Shown: positions 9,347 through 19,645 of the stretch, piece after piece | Layout of the letters: the number at the start of each line of letters is the position of its first letter | How positions within the stretch are numbered: position 1 is the first letter of the stretch | Assembly (NCBI RefSeq): GCF_030814435.1 | Contig: NZ_JAUSUW010000001.1 | Coordinates: forward strand, 124,001-188,000 | Direction of reading: 5' to 3' | DNA: 64,000 nt | Origin: Peteryoungia aggregata LMG 23059 | GTDB taxonomy: Bacteria; Pseudomonadota; Alphaproteobacteria; Rhizobiales; Rhizobiaceae | Notes under the pieces: model-generated | The model's input: the letters and a program-made list of their open reading frames with translations, nothing else | Told to the model about the DNA's origin: nothing | Databases searched by the model: none | Program-made: the position numbers and the translations under genes

Positions 9347-10786
9347 ATGAAGGTCCTTTCGGTCGCCTCCGAACTCTATCCGCTGATCAAGACCGGAGGC
9401 CTCGCCGACGTCGCGGGCGCGCTGCCGATCGCGCTCGCCGCCCATGGCGTTGAGACGAAGACGCTCATTCCCGGTTATCCCGCCGTGATGAAAGCGGTGA
9501 AGTCGCCGAAGAAAGTCCACGAATTCGACAATCTTCTCGACGAACGGGTGACCCTGCTCGAGGCCCAGCACGAGGGCCTCGATCTCCTCATTCTCGACTG
9601 CCCACCGCTTTACGAGCGCTCGGGTGGTCCCTATCTCGACACCCAGGGCCGCGACTACCCCGACAACTGGAAGCGCTTTGCGGTGCTGTCAAAGGCGGGC
9701 GCGGAAATCGCGGCTGGCGTTCTGCGAGGCTTCAAGCCGGATCTCGTGCATGTGCATGACTGGCAGGCCGCCCTCGTGCCGGTCTACATGCGATATGCCG
9801 AGGCGCCCGAGGTCCCGAGCCTCATCACCATCCACAACATCGCCTTCCAGGGCCAATTCGGGCCGACGCTCTTCCCCTATCTCGGTCTGCCCGGCCATGC
9901 CTGGAACGAGGCGCTCGAATATTACGGCACGATCAGCTACCTGAAGAGCGGCCTGGTGACGGCCCATGCGCTGTCCACCGTCAGCCCCTCCTATGCCGAA
10001 GAAATTCTGACGCCCGAATTCGGCATGGGCCTCAACGGCGTCATCGCCAGCCGCGCAGACGATCTCTACGGGATCGTAAACGGCATTGATGCCGATGTCT
10101 GGAACCCCGCCTCCGATCCTCTGTTGCCAAGCCACTATTCCGGCACCGCCTTGAAGAAGCGTGCCGGCAACCGGGCAACGATCGTCGAACGCTTCGCATT
10201 TGATGGCGACGACGGCCCGATCTTCTGCGTGATCTCCCGCCTCACCTGGCAGAAGGGCCTGGATCTCCTGCCGGACGTGATCAACGAGATCATTGAGGCT
10301 GGCGGCAGGCTCGCGATTCTCGGCTCCGGCGAAAGCGGTATCGAAGCCGCTCTGCAGAACGCAGCCGCCCATCACCGTGGACGCGTCGGCATGGTGCTGG
10401 GTTACGACGAAAAGCTCTCGCATATCATGCAGGCAGGGTCCGACGTCATTCTCGTACCCTCGCGTTTCGAGCCCTGCGGCCTGACCCAGCTTTACGCCCT
10501 GCGCTACGGTTGCGTTCCCGTCGTCGCCCGCACCGGGGGCCTGGCCGACACCATCGTCGATGCCAATGAAGCAGCCCTCGCCGCCGGTGTCGCCACCGGC
10601 GTGCAGTTCGCCCCCGTGACCACGGAGGCCTTCCGCCGAGCCATACGCCGCACGCTCCGCCTCTACAGTGACCAGCGTCTCTGGTCGCAGATGCAGAAGC
10701 AGGGCATGAAGTCCGACGTCTCCTGGGACAGGAGCGCCACCACATATGCCGAACTTTATCAACGCCTCGTCTCGAAAGGCCAGTAA
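9347..10786 (+). CDS. glgA: Glycogen synthase (ADP-glucose dependent)
   Basis: 479 residues, GT5 family, transferring glucose from ADP-glucose to the growing alpha-1,4 glucan. The ADP-glucose loop KTGGLADV is at residues 15-22 and the C-terminal GT-B motif [16 protein letters not shown] is intact. I placed the start at ATG 9347, directly before [17 protein letters not shown]; the frame stays open upstream into glgC but those residues do not resemble the family. It follows glgC by 8 bases and precedes pgm by 3, so all are one transcription unit. Confidence 0.97.
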   Translation: MKVLSVASELYPLIKTGGLADVAGALPIALAAHGVETKTLIPGYPAVMKAVKSPKKVHEFDNLLDERVTLLEAQHEGLDLLILDCPPLYERSGGPYLDTQGRDYPDNWKRFAVLSKAGAEIAAGVLRGFKPDLVHVHDWQAALVPVYMRYAEAPEVPSLITIHNIAFQGQFGPTLFPYLGLPGHAWNEALEYYGTISYLKSGLVTAHALSTVSPSYAEEILTPEFGMGLNGVIASRADDLYGIVNGIDADVWNPASDPLLPSHYSGTALKKRAGNRATIVERFAFDGDDGPIFCVISRLTWQKGLDLLPDVINEIIEAGGRLAILGSGESGIEAALQNAAAHHRGRVGMVLGYDEKLSHIMQAGSDVILVPSRFEPCGLTQLYALRYGCVPVVARTGGLADTIVDANEAALAAGVATGVQFAPVTTEAFRRAIRRTLRLYSDQRLWSQMQKQGMKSDVSWDRSATTYAELYQRLVSKGQ

Positions 10787-12418
<1,632 letters not shown>

Positions 12419-12449
12419 TCCAATAGAGGCCCTCTCTCACATATTGAAA

Positions 12450-12477
12450 CCCCGGTGTCCTCGACGCCGGGGTTTTT
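12450..12477 (+). terminator. Rho-independent terminator after pgm
   Basis: A 10-bp stem (CCCCGG pairing with CCGGGG at 12450-12455 and 12467-12472, continued inward by four pairs with one G-T) closes a three-base loop and is followed by TTTTT. It separates glgPBCA-pgm from the arsenic operon. Confidence 0.88.
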
Positions 12478-12500
12478 CTGTGACTGCGGAACGACCCCAA

Positions 12501-12534
12501 TTGACTCCCACATCATATCCACTATTCTGGATAT
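12501..12534 (+). promoter_or_regulatory. arsR promoter with overlapping operator-like inverted repeat
   Basis: TTGACT (12501-12506) and TATTCT (12523-12528), spaced 16 bases, fit a sigma-70 type promoter. The arms ATATCC (12515-12520) and GGATAT (12529-12534) form a perfect inverted repeat with an 8-base spacer that straddles the -10 box, where an ArsR dimer would block polymerase. The predicted start site falls on or next to the arsR ATG at 12535, and no Shine-Dalgarno sequence is visible, so the message may be leaderless. Confidence 0.6.
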
Positions 12535-12894
12535 ATGGATGAAAAATCGACGATCGCCGCGCTTGCCGCTCTGGCCCAGCCGACCCGCCTGCAGACCTTT
12601 CGTCTGCTGGTGGCGCACGAACCCGATGGCGTGCCTGCCGGTGAACTTGCGCGCCTGATCGGTGTGCCGCAGAACACCATGTCGGCGCATCTGTCGACAC
12701 TGTCCCAGGCCGGTCTGGTCAAAGGCGAGCGCCAGAGCCGCTCGATTATCTACCGCGCCGATCTCGACCGCTTCCGCGCTGTCGCCCTTTACCTGCTCAA
12801 GGATTGCTGCGGCGGCAATGCCAGCCTCTGCCAGCCGCTGATCGACGATCTCACTTGCTGCAGCCCAGGCCTTCAACCGACCCGACCCAACTGA
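12535..12894 (+). CDS. arsR: ArsR/SmtB-family arsenic-responsive repressor
   Basis: 119 residues with a winged helix-turn-helix (LAQPTRLQTFRLL, then VPQNTMSAHLSTLSQAGLV). Inducer-binding cysteines are not in the helix 3 position of E. coli ArsR but near the C-terminus: Cys91-Cys92, Cys99 and Cys108-Cys109. This is the pattern of repressors that bind As(III) with C-terminal cysteines. It heads the ars operon, 10 bases before the first arsC, and probably represses its own promoter. The start at 12535 lies right behind the inverted repeat; no other start fits. Confidence 0.93.
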   Translation: MDEKSTIAALAALAQPTRLQTFRLLVAHEPDGVPAGELARLIGVPQNTMSAHLSTLSQAGLVKGERQSRSIIYRADLDRFRAVALYLLKDCCGGNASLCQPLIDDLTCCSPGLQPTRPN

Positions 12895-12904
12895 GAGACC
12901 GGCC

Positions 12905-13414
12905 ATGCCCGACAAGATTTACAATGTCCTCTTCCTTTGCACCGGCAATTCCGCCCGCTCGATCATCGCGGAAGCGCTTCTGAACCGGCTCGGCCAGGGC
13001 AAGTTCAAGGCCTATTCCGCAGGCTCGCAGCCGAAGGGTGAGGTTCACCCTTACACGCTGCAGCTTCTGAAGGGCATGAACTACGACACGAGCTTCGCCC
13101 GCTCGAAGAACTGGGACGAATTTGCAGTCCCCGGCGCCCCTGAACTCGATTTCGTCTTCACCGTCTGCGACAACGCCGCCGCCGAAGCCTGCCCCGTCTG
13201 GCCCGGCCAGCCGATGACCGCCCATTGGGGCGTGCCGGATCCCGCAGCCGCCGAAGGGACAGACTCCGAGAAGCACTTTGCCTTTGCAGAGGCCTATCGC
13301 ATGCTGAACAACCGCATCTCGATCTTCGTCAGCCTGCCGATGTTGAGCCTCGACAAGCTCTCGCTTCAGAAGCGCCTGAACGAGATCGGTAGCAGCACCC
13401 AGACAGTCGGCTAA
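12905..13414 (+). CDS. arsC: Arsenate reductase, thioredoxin-type (low-molecular-weight phosphatase family)
   Basis: 169 residues. The P-loop signature C-x5-R-S is complete at residues 12-19 (CTGNSARS), the nucleophile being Cys12. The redox cysteines used in the relay of this family appear in VFTVCDNAAAEACPVWPG, about residues 94-104. The enzyme reduces As(V) to As(III), with electrons from thioredoxin. It lies between arsR and the aquaglyceroporin gene, followed after 5 bases by the latter. A second, unrelated arsenate reductase is encoded two genes further, so this operon carries both mechanistic types. Confidence 0.93.
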   Translation: MPDKIYNVLFLCTGNSARSIIAEALLNRLGQGKFKAYSAGSQPKGEVHPYTLQLLKGMNYDTSFARSKNWDEFAVPGAPELDFVFTVCDNAAAEACPVWPGQPMTAHWGVPDPAAAEGTDSEKHFAFAEAYRMLNNRISIFVSLPMLSLDKLSLQKRLNEIGSSTQTVG

Positions 13415-13419
13415 AGACC

Positions 13420-14121
13420 ATGGCCGATCTTTCACGCCGCCTCGCAGCCGAGGCGCTTGGCACTGCGATGCTGGTCGCAACCGTCGTCGGTTCCGGCATC
13501 ATGGCGGACCGGCTCTCCGACGATGTCGCCGTGTCCCTGCTCGGCAACACCATCCCGACCGGCGCCATCCTCTTCGTGCTGATCACCATTCTGGGGCCGA
13601 TCTCCGGCGCCCATTTCAACCCGGCGGTGACAATGGTCTTTGCCCTGCGCAAGGAACTGGAGACCTCTGCGATTCTGCCATACGTTCTCGCCCAGATCCT
13701 CGGCGGCATCGCCGGCACGCTCATCGCCCACGCCATGTTCGAACTCCCGATTTTTCAGCTGTCGGAGACAGCTCGTACGGGATCGGCGCAATGGACGGCC
13801 GAGGCGGTCGCAACCTTTGGCCTGCTGCTGACAATCCTCGGCGGCCTGCAGGCGCGACCTAAAGCCGTCCCGATGCTGGTCGGTCTCTACATCACGGCGG
13901 CCTATTGGTTTACGGCATCGACCTCTTTCGCCAACCCGGCTGTGGCGATTGCCCGAAGCCTGACCAACACCTTTGCCGGCATCCGCCCTGTCGACCTTAC
14001 CGGCTTCATCCTCGCCCAGGTGGCCGGCGCCCTGATCGCAGCCGCCCTGGCCACCTGGCTCTTTGCCGAAAGGCGCAACGTAAATCCCCCTCTCGCCTCC
14101 GAAGGAACCGACCGTCCATGA
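13420..14121 (+). CDS. aqpS: AqpS-like aquaglyceroporin for arsenite efflux
   Basis: 233 residues, six predicted transmembrane helices and the two MIP half-helices with NPA motifs at 67-69 (HFNPAVTM) and 172-174 (ANPAVAIARS). The residue after the second NPA is Val rather than the Arg that narrows water-selective channels, which suggests a wider pore. In Sinorhizobium the homologous AqpS replaces ArsB and lets internally generated arsenite leave by a downhill route. Its position between two arsenate reductase genes agrees with this. Its TGA overlaps the ATG of the next gene (ATGA). Confidence 0.9.
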   Translation: MADLSRRLAAEALGTAMLVATVVGSGIMADRLSDDVAVSLLGNTIPTGAILFVLITILGPISGAHFNPAVTMVFALRKELETSAILPYVLAQILGGIAGTLIAHAMFELPIFQLSETARTGSAQWTAEAVATFGLLLTILGGLQARPKAVPMLVGLYITAAYWFTASTSFANPAVAIARSLTNTFAGIRPVDLTGFILAQVAGALIAAALATWLFAERRNVNPPLASEGTDRP

Positions 14122-14531
14122 CCGTCACCATCTATCACAACCCGGCCTGCGGCACCTCGCGCAACACGCTCGACCTCATCCGCCATGCAGGCATCGAGCC
14201 CACGGTCATCGAATATCTGAAGACCCCGCCGAGCAAGGAAGCCCTGGCGAAGATGATCGCCGACTCCGGCCTTTCGGTACGCGAAGCGATCCGCGAAAAG
14301 GGAACGCCCTATGAGGAACTCGGCCTTGCCGATCCCGCTCTCTCGGACGACCAGTTGCTCGACGCCATGATCGCAACGCCGATCCTGATCAACCGTCCGC
14401 TTGTTGTCACCGACATGGGCACCCGCCTCTGCCGCCCGTCCGAAGTGGTGCTCGACATCTTGGCCCCAGACGCCTTCGTCAAGGAAGACGGCGAGGCCGT
14501 GCTCGATGCGGAGGGCAAGCGCATTGTCTGA
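14118..14531 (+). CDS. arsC: Arsenate reductase, glutaredoxin-type
   Basis: 137 residues of the ArsC/Spx fold. The catalytic motif [12 protein letters not shown] places the nucleophilic Cys at residue 11, and the conserved arginines are near KTPPSKEAL, and in ILINRPLVV (about residues 92-100). Electrons come from glutathione and glutaredoxin. The ATG overlaps the aqpS stop codon, so coupling is likely. The frame is open upstream but those residues are only the shadow of aqpS. This is the arsC type also found in the S. meliloti arsR-aqpS-arsC-arsH operon. Confidence 0.94.
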   Translation: MTVTIYHNPACGTSRNTLDLIRHAGIEPTVIEYLKTPPSKEALAKMIADSGLSVREAIREKGTPYEELGLADPALSDDQLLDAMIATPILINRPLVVTDMGTRLCRPSEVVLDILAPDAFVKEDGEAVLDAEGKRIV

Positions 14532-15246
14532 CCCCAAGCCAGAACAGACCTCGGACCTGCCCGCAGCCGATCTCGACCACCTGGACCTGACGGATCTTGA
14601 GGCGCTGCGCCGCCCATTCTCGACCCATAAGCCGCGTATCCTGATCCTCTATGGTTCCCTGCGTCAGGTGTCCTTCAGTCGCCTGCTGGCGATGGAAGCC
14701 AAGCGCCTGCTCGAGCATTTCGGCGCCGAGGTGAAGGTATTCGATCCCTCCGGCCTGCCTTTGCCCGACGATGCGCCGGTAAGCCATCCGAAGGTGCAGG
14801 AACTGCGCGACCTCTCCCAATGGTCCGAGGGTCAGGTCTGGGTGAGCCCCGAGCGTCACGGCACGCTGACCGGCATCATGAAGGCGCAGATCGACTGGAT
14901 CCCCTTGTCGGTCGGCGCTATCAGACCGACCCAGGGCAAGACGCTCGCCGTCATGCAGGTCTCCGGCGGCTCGCAGTCGTTCAACGCGGTCAATGCCATG
15001 CGCCTGCTCGGTCGCTGGATGCGGATGATCACCATCCCCAACCAGTCCTCGGTCGCCATGGCCTGGCAGGAATTCGACGGTAACGGGCGGATGAAACCCT
15101 CGTCCTATTACGAGCGCGTGGTGGATGTCTGCGAAGAGTTGGTGAAGTTCACGTTTCTGACCCGCGATGTCTCGGCCTACCTCACCGATCGCTATAGCGA
15201 GCGCAAGGAACAGGCCGCAAAAGCCGTGAACCTCAAGGCCATGTGA
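14524..15246 (+). CDS. arsH: ArsH, NADPH-dependent FMN reductase / organoarsenical oxidase
   Basis: About 240 residues, the usual ArsH length. The flavodoxin-like FMN loop is [16 protein letters not shown]. ArsH proteins bind FMN, use NADPH, and oxidise trivalent methylated or aromatic arsenicals to less toxic pentavalent forms. I chose TTG 14524 as start because GGAGGG at 14510-14515, inside the end of arsC, lies 8 bases before it; ATG 14506 in the same frame has no such site. The gene overlaps arsC by 8 bases and ends the operon, 82 bases before glgX. Confidence 0.9.
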   Translation: MSDPKPEQTSDLPAADLDHLDLTDLEALRRPFSTHKPRILILYGSLRQVSFSRLLAMEAKRLLEHFGAEVKVFDPSGLPLPDDAPVSHPKVQELRDLSQWSEGQVWVSPERHGTLTGIMKAQIDWIPLSVGAIRPTQGKTLAVMQVSGGSQSFNAVNAMRLLGRWMRMITIPNQSSVAMAWQEFDGNGRMKPSSYYERVVDVCEELVKFTFLTRDVSAYLTDRYSERKEQAAKAVNLKAM

Positions 15247-15328
15247 GCGCAACCGCTCTGGTCGAAGCCTTACGGCCTGCTATTGTTCCCTCGATCCAGG
15301 GAGCGAATCACCGGACCGCGAGGCAGCT

Positions 15329-17287
15329 ATGACGGAAGCGATGCTTGGAGCCACCCTCGGCAAGACGGGCGCCGATTTCCGCATTTGGTCGCATCACGCG
15401 GATCTCGTCGAGATCTGCCTGTTCGATGAACGCGGTGAGACGGAAATCGCCCGTCTCACCATGACCCGCGGCGAAGGCGATGTGCATCACGTCTTTGCCA
15501 AAGGCGTCAAGGAAGGCGCCCGCTACGGTTTCCGCATCCACGGCCCCTATGATCCTGGCCAGGGCCACTGGTACGATCCGTCCAAGCTGCTGGTCGATCC
15601 CTATGCCACCGAGCTCGACCGCACCTTTGTCTATGATCCAAGGCTTGGCCAGGTTGGCGTCGATACCGCCGACCTGATGCCGAAGACGATCCTCAAGACC
15701 CACAAGGCGCTGCGCCCCATGATGCCACTCGGCGACCGGGCCGGCTTCATCTACGAGGTCAACGTCAAGGCCTTCACCATGCTGCATCCGGAGGTTCCGG
15801 AAGCCGAGCGCGGCACGCTGAAGGCGCTTGCCCATCCTGCAATCCTTGCGCATCTGCGCCGCATCGGCGTCGACATGATCGAGCTGATGCCGATCACCGC
15901 CTGGATCGACGAACGGCATCTGCCCCCGCTCGGCCTCACCAACAGCTGGGGCTACAATCCCGTCGCCATGATGGCGCTTGATCCATGTCTTGTGCCGGGC
16001 GGTGTGAAGGAACTGCGCGAGACGGTCGCTGCCCTGCATGCCGAGGGCATCGGTGTCATCCTCGACCTCGTCTTCAACCATACCGGCGAAAGTGACGTCC
16101 ACGGCACAACGCTCTCGCTGCGCGGCATCGACAACCGCTCGCTCTTCCGCCATGTGGCACATGATCCAGGCACGCTGGTCAATGACACCGGCTGCGGCAA
16201 TACGCTCGCCTGCGACCACCCGTTCATCCGCCAGCTGATAACAGATACGCTGCGCCACTTCGTGCTTTCGGCCGGTGTCGATGGGTTCCGCTTTGATCTC
16301 GCCCCGATCATGGGCCGACACTGGGACGGCTTCCATGCGAACGCACCGACACTGAAGGCGATCCTCGAAGACGACGTGCTGGAGGACCGCATTCTGATCG
16401 CCGAACCCTGGGACATTGGCCAGGGCGGCTACCAGCTTGGCCGCTTTCCGGACGCCTTCCTGGAATGGAACGACCGCGCCCGCGACACCTTTCGCCGCTA
16501 CTGGCGCGGCGATGCCGGCACGACAGGCGATCTGGCAACGGCGCTGGCCGGCTCCGCAGATCTCTTCGCCCATCACGGCGCAGCCCAGAGCCGCAGCGTC
16601 AACTTCATCTGCGCCCATGACGGCTTTTCACTCCTCGACCTCGTTTCCTACGAACACAAACACAACGAAGCGAATGGCGAGGAAAATCGTGACGGCCACA
16701 ACGAGAACCATTCCTGGAACAATGGCATCGAGGGTGAAACCTCTGACAAGGCGATCCTGAAGAAGCGTCGGCAGGATGTCGAAGCGCTGCTGGCTACGCT
16801 CTTTGCCAGCCGTGGCGCAGTGATGATCACCGCCGGTGACGAATTCGGCCGCACGCAACTCGGCAACAACAACGCCTATTGTCAGGACAATGTGCTCACC
16901 TGGCTCAACTGGTCCGCCGTCGATCCGGAACTGATGGAGACCACGGCAAGGCTTGCCGCCATGCGCCAGCGCTTCGGCTGCTTCAGCGATACCGGCTTTC
17001 TCACCGGAAACGGCGATGTCGAATGGTTGGGACCGACTGGCGAGACCATGACAACAGCCGAATGGGAAACGCCGGATTTATCGACGCTGACCATGGTGCT
17101 TTCAACGCTTGACGGCGAGACGGCCAAGCCGGCGCGCATCGCCGTGCTGTTCAACCGGAGCACGGAGCCGCGCGATATCGTCCTGCCTCAGGCGACCGGG
17201 CGCAAATGGCGCCGCCTTGCCACCGGTCGGGCCCAGGCGGCCATTTCAGTCAAACCGCGCAGCGTGGATTTCTGGGTCGAAACCTGA
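15329..17287 (+). CDS. glgX: Glycogen debranching enzyme GlgX
   Basis: 652 residues, GH13 with an N-terminal CBM48-like domain. It hydrolyses alpha-1,6 branches left by glycogen phosphorylase. Motifs seen are VIDLVFNHT-type VILDLVFNHTGES, nucleophile Asp in GVDGFRFDLAPIMGR, acid Glu in IAEPWD, and the isoamylase-like segment ANGEENRDGHNENHSWNNG. In Agrobacterium-like genomes glgX usually directly follows pgm; here five ars genes intervene. A separate promoter must lie in the 82 bases after arsH or transcription must read through from the ars operon. Confidence 0.95.
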   Translation: MTEAMLGATLGKTGADFRIWSHHADLVEICLFDERGETEIARLTMTRGEGDVHHVFAKGVKEGARYGFRIHGPYDPGQGHWYDPSKLLVDPYATELDRTFVYDPRLGQVGVDTADLMPKTILKTHKALRPMMPLGDRAGFIYEVNVKAFTMLHPEVPEAERGTLKALAHPAILAHLRRIGVDMIELMPITAWIDERHLPPLGLTNSWGYNPVAMMALDPCLVPGGVKELRETVAALHAEGIGVILDLVFNHTGESDVHGTTLSLRGIDNRSLFRHVAHDPGTLVNDTGCGNTLACDHPFIRQLITDTLRHFVLSAGVDGFRFDLAPIMGRHWDGFHANAPTLKAILEDDVLEDRILIAEPWDIGQGGYQLGRFPDAFLEWNDRARDTFRRYWRGDAGTTGDLATALAGSADLFAHHGAAQSRSVNFICAHDGFSLLDLVSYEHKHNEANGEENRDGHNENHSWNNGIEGETSDKAILKKRRQDVEALLATLFASRGAVMITAGDEFGRTQLGNNNAYCQDNVLTWLNWSAVDPELMETTARLAAMRQRFGCFSDTGFLTGNGDVEWLGPTGETMTTAEWETPDLSTLTMVLSTLDGETAKPARIAVLFNRSTEPRDIVLPQATGRKWRRLATGRAQAAISVKPRSVDFWVET

Positions 17288-17376
17288 GAAACTTGCATGG
17301 CCGTGATCAACAGCTATTCCCGATCACGGGAACGGGCTGTAGCGTGCCGGGCAGTATTGTCAGATCAGGTGTTTTC

Positions 17377-17865
17377 ATGCCGCGTGAGATTTCCCTTTCG
17401 GATGTTAAAGGCCTTGTCGGAACGGTGGTCGGCATTTCCGACTGGATTACCGTCGACCAGACCATGATCGACGCCTTTGCCGGTGCCACCATGGACCACC
17501 AGTTCATTCACACCGACCCCATCCGTGCCGCCGCCGAGACGCCCTTCGGCGGCACCATTGCCCATGGCTTCCTGACCGTCTCGCTGTTGTCGGCGATGAA
17601 CTACGATTGCCTGCCCAAAATCCGCGAACAGACGCTCGGCATCAATTACGGCTTCGACAAGCTGCGCTTCATGTCACCGGTCAAGACCGGAAAGCGCATT
17701 CGCGGCTCGTTCAAGCTCGCCGAAGCCCGCTTTCGCGGTGCCGGCATGCTGATGAACACCTATGAGGTGACCGTCGAGATCGAAGACGAGCGCAAGCCGG
17801 CACTCACCGCCAACTGGATCACCATCTCACAATTCGATCCGAAGGATCGGCCGGAGAACGTCTGA
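17377..17865 (+). CDS. MaoC-family dehydratase, NodN-like
   Basis: 162 residues with a single hot-dog domain. The hydratase motif is visible in DHQFIHTDPIRAAAETPFGG, followed by TIAHGFLTVSLLS, which contains the catalytic Asp and His positions of R-specific enoyl-CoA hydratases. Rhizobial NodN belongs to this group. Its natural substrate is not certain; a 3-hydroxyacyl-CoA dehydration is the family reaction. I start at ATG 17377 because the residues upstream do not match the family. It is separated from glgX by 89 bases and lies 20 bases before the next gene. Confidence 0.88.
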   Translation: MPREISLSDVKGLVGTVVGISDWITVDQTMIDAFAGATMDHQFIHTDPIRAAAETPFGGTIAHGFLTVSLLSAMNYDCLPKIREQTLGINYGFDKLRFMSPVKTGKRIRGSFKLAEARFRGAGMLMNTYEVTVEIEDERKPALTANWITISQFDPKDRPENV

Positions 17866-17885
17866 TACGCGAGGTGGAGACTGGC

Positions 17886-18953
17886 ATGACCGACGACCGC
17901 AGTAAGCTCATCCGCCAGAGTTTCCTCCGCCAGGCGAAAGCCTGCGCCGATCTCGGCTCCCCCTTCACCGCCCGCCTCTGCACGCTGGCGGCAGAGCGGC
18001 TCACCGCCGAAACATCGGTAGGCGCCATGATCCTCGGCTGGCCCGGCAATCCCGATGGTACCGGCGATGCGCTTGCCCTGCGCCTCGCCGGCACGCTGCA
18101 TGCGCTGGTCCGCTCCGCACAGGACCCCGCCCTGATAGCCGTCTATCCGCCGAATGCCGTCGACGACGACAAGCTCTGGACCACCGTCGAGGCCGCCCTG
18201 CGCCGCGACGAAGCCTTCATACTGGAGCGCCTGAAATCCGCCCCGCAGACCAACGAGGTGCGCCGTTCCTCCGCCCTGCTTCCCGGTTTCCTGACGATCG
18301 CGGCACTGACAGGCAAGCCACTCGTTCTGTCGGAAGTCGGCGCCAGTGCCGGCCTCAATCTGCAGTGGGACCGCTATGCCTACAGGCTGGGCGGCGTCGG
18401 CTGGGGCAAGGCCTCCGCCGTGGAACTCGCCCCGCGCTGGGAAGGCCCGCCGCCGCCGCAAGCCGCAATAGAAATCACCGAACGCGCCGGCTGCGACCTG
18501 AATCCACTCGACCCCGCCTCGCAAGACGACCGCCTGCGGCTCTTTTCCTACATCTGGGCCGACCAGCAGGACCGCCTCGACCGCACGGCAGCGGCGCTAG
18601 CCATGGCCACCGAAAGCGGCCTGAAGGTGGAAAAGGCCGACGCCATCGACTGGCTGCGAAAGCGCCTCGCGACGCCCCGTCCCGGCATGACCCACGTCAT
18701 CTACCACACCATCGCCTGGCAATATCTGCCACCGGCGCTGAAGGCTGAAGGCGAAGCGCTGATCGCCGAAGCGGGCGCCCGCGCGACAGAAGCCGCACCG
18801 CTGGCCCGCCTGCAGCTGGAGGCCGACGGCAAGCCGGAAGGGGCGGCACTCTTGCTCACGCTCTGGCCGACGGGCGAGACTCACGAGATCGGCCGAGCGG
18901 ATTTTCATGGGCGGTGGGTGAAATGGGTGGGGTGGGAAGGTTCAACTGGATGA
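17886..18953 (+). CDS. DUF2332 family protein
   Basis: 355 residues from ATG 17886, which has GGAGA 5 bases upstream; an in-frame GTG at 17874 is less well placed. The segment LSEVGASAGLNLQWDRYAY is the hallmark of DUF2332 and looks like a glycine-rich cofactor loop, and HVIYHTIAWQYLP is another conserved block. The function is not known. It follows the MaoC gene closely on the same strand. Its last 12 bases overlap the end of the convergent toxin gene. Confidence 0.85.
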   Translation: MTDDRSKLIRQSFLRQAKACADLGSPFTARLCTLAAERLTAETSVGAMILGWPGNPDGTGDALALRLAGTLHALVRSAQDPALIAVYPPNAVDDDKLWTTVEAALRRDEAFILERLKSAPQTNEVRRSSALLPGFLTIAALTGKPLVLSEVGASAGLNLQWDRYAYRLGGVGWGKASAVELAPRWEGPPPPQAAIEITERAGCDLNPLDPASQDDRLRLFSYIWADQQDRLDRTAAALAMATESGLKVEKADAIDWLRKRLATPRPGMTHVIYHTIAWQYLPPALKAEGEALIAEAGARATEAAPLARLQLEADGKPEGAALLLTLWPTGETHEIGRADFHGRWVKWVGWEGSTG

Positions 18954-19256
18954 GTTGAACAAAGCCGCATAGTTCCGCCGTCCGTAGAAGATGTTGGTGA
19001 TCACGACGTCGCCAGCATCAACGAGGTAGAGTACAACCGCACTATGCTCGAACGGAACCATGCGCAGCCCAGGAGCCAAGTCCTCTCTCGACACGCCGCC
19101 GTATAGCGCATCACCGATTGTCTCGCAGCGCGCACGAATACGACCGACATAGCGTCTCGCGGTCACAGGTGATTGGCTGAGCGACAGCACGAACGCGAAT
19201 ATGTCTCGAAGATCGTTCAACGCCTCCGGGCGAAAGCGAACCTTAGCGCGCCGCAC
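18942..19256 (-). CDS. parE: ParE/RelE-family toxin
   Basis: 104 residues with the ParE/RelE fold pattern: N-terminal VRFRPEALNDLRDIFAFV helices, RARCETIGDALYGGV, and a C-terminal strand DVVITNIFYGRRNYAAL. ParE toxins poison DNA gyrase whereas RelE toxins cleave mRNA; the sequence is closer to ParE but does not settle the target. It starts 14 bases inside the end of the antitoxin gene and is surely translated with it. Its 3' end overlaps the last 12 bases of the DUF2332 gene on the other strand. Confidence 0.85.
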   Translation of the reverse strand: MRRAKVRFRPEALNDLRDIFAFVLSLSQSPVTARRYVGRIRARCETIGDALYGGVSREDLAPGLRMVPFEHSAVVLYLVDAGDVVITNIFYGRRNYAALFNSSS

Positions 19257-19512
19257 GTCCCGGCACCGATTGCGCCTCGGCCATCATCTGGTCGAGCGCG
19301 GCGTCCACCTCTTCCACGCTGAGGCTTGGGCGAGGATCTTCGATCGAGCGACGCACGCGAAGCCGGATGCCCTCAAGCTGTTGAGCTGGATCGTCCGTCG
19401 TCTGGTGCCAGGCCTGGATGGCAGCAAGCACAGCCTCGTCCGCCGACGCAAAACCGCCGATCTCAACCAGATCGTCCACGGCCCTCAGGGTCTCTTGTCC
19501 CAAGGATTTCAT
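19243..19512 (-). CDS. parD: ParD-like antitoxin (ribbon-helix-helix)
   Basis: 89 residues. The N-terminal part, TLRAVDDLVEIGGFASADEAVLAAI, resembles the ribbon-helix-helix DNA-binding arm of ParD/CopG antitoxins, and the C-terminal acidic tail (SLSVEEVDAALDQMMAEAQ) would wrap the toxin. The ATG at 19512 has a near-perfect AAGGAGGT site (19521-19528) in front. The frame continues 24 codons upstream but without a ribosome binding site. As in other type II pairs, the antitoxin comes first and probably autoregulates. Confidence 0.83.
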   Translation of the reverse strand: MKSLGQETLRAVDDLVEIGGFASADEAVLAAIQAWHQTTDDPAQQLEGIRLRVRRSIEDPRPSLSVEEVDAALDQMMAEAQSVPGRAAR

Positions 19513-19593
19513 CGTATTTGACCTCCTTGCTCTGGTGTGTCGGCTCAGACGATACCATGCGGAGCCGACCGAAGCGAGATCCACCCCAAACGC

Positions 19594-19617
19594 AAAAAGG
19601 CCGGGTCACCCCGGCCT
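19594..19617 (-). terminator. Rho-independent terminator of the sox operon
   Basis: On the minus strand an 8-bp stem AGGCCGGG/CCCGGCCT closes a GTGA loop (GNRA type) and is followed by TTTTT. It lies 29 bases after the soxG stop and isolates the sox operon from the toxin-antitoxin pair. Confidence 0.88.
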
Positions 19618-19645
19618 CCTCAACACCTGCCCGAACACCCGCCCC

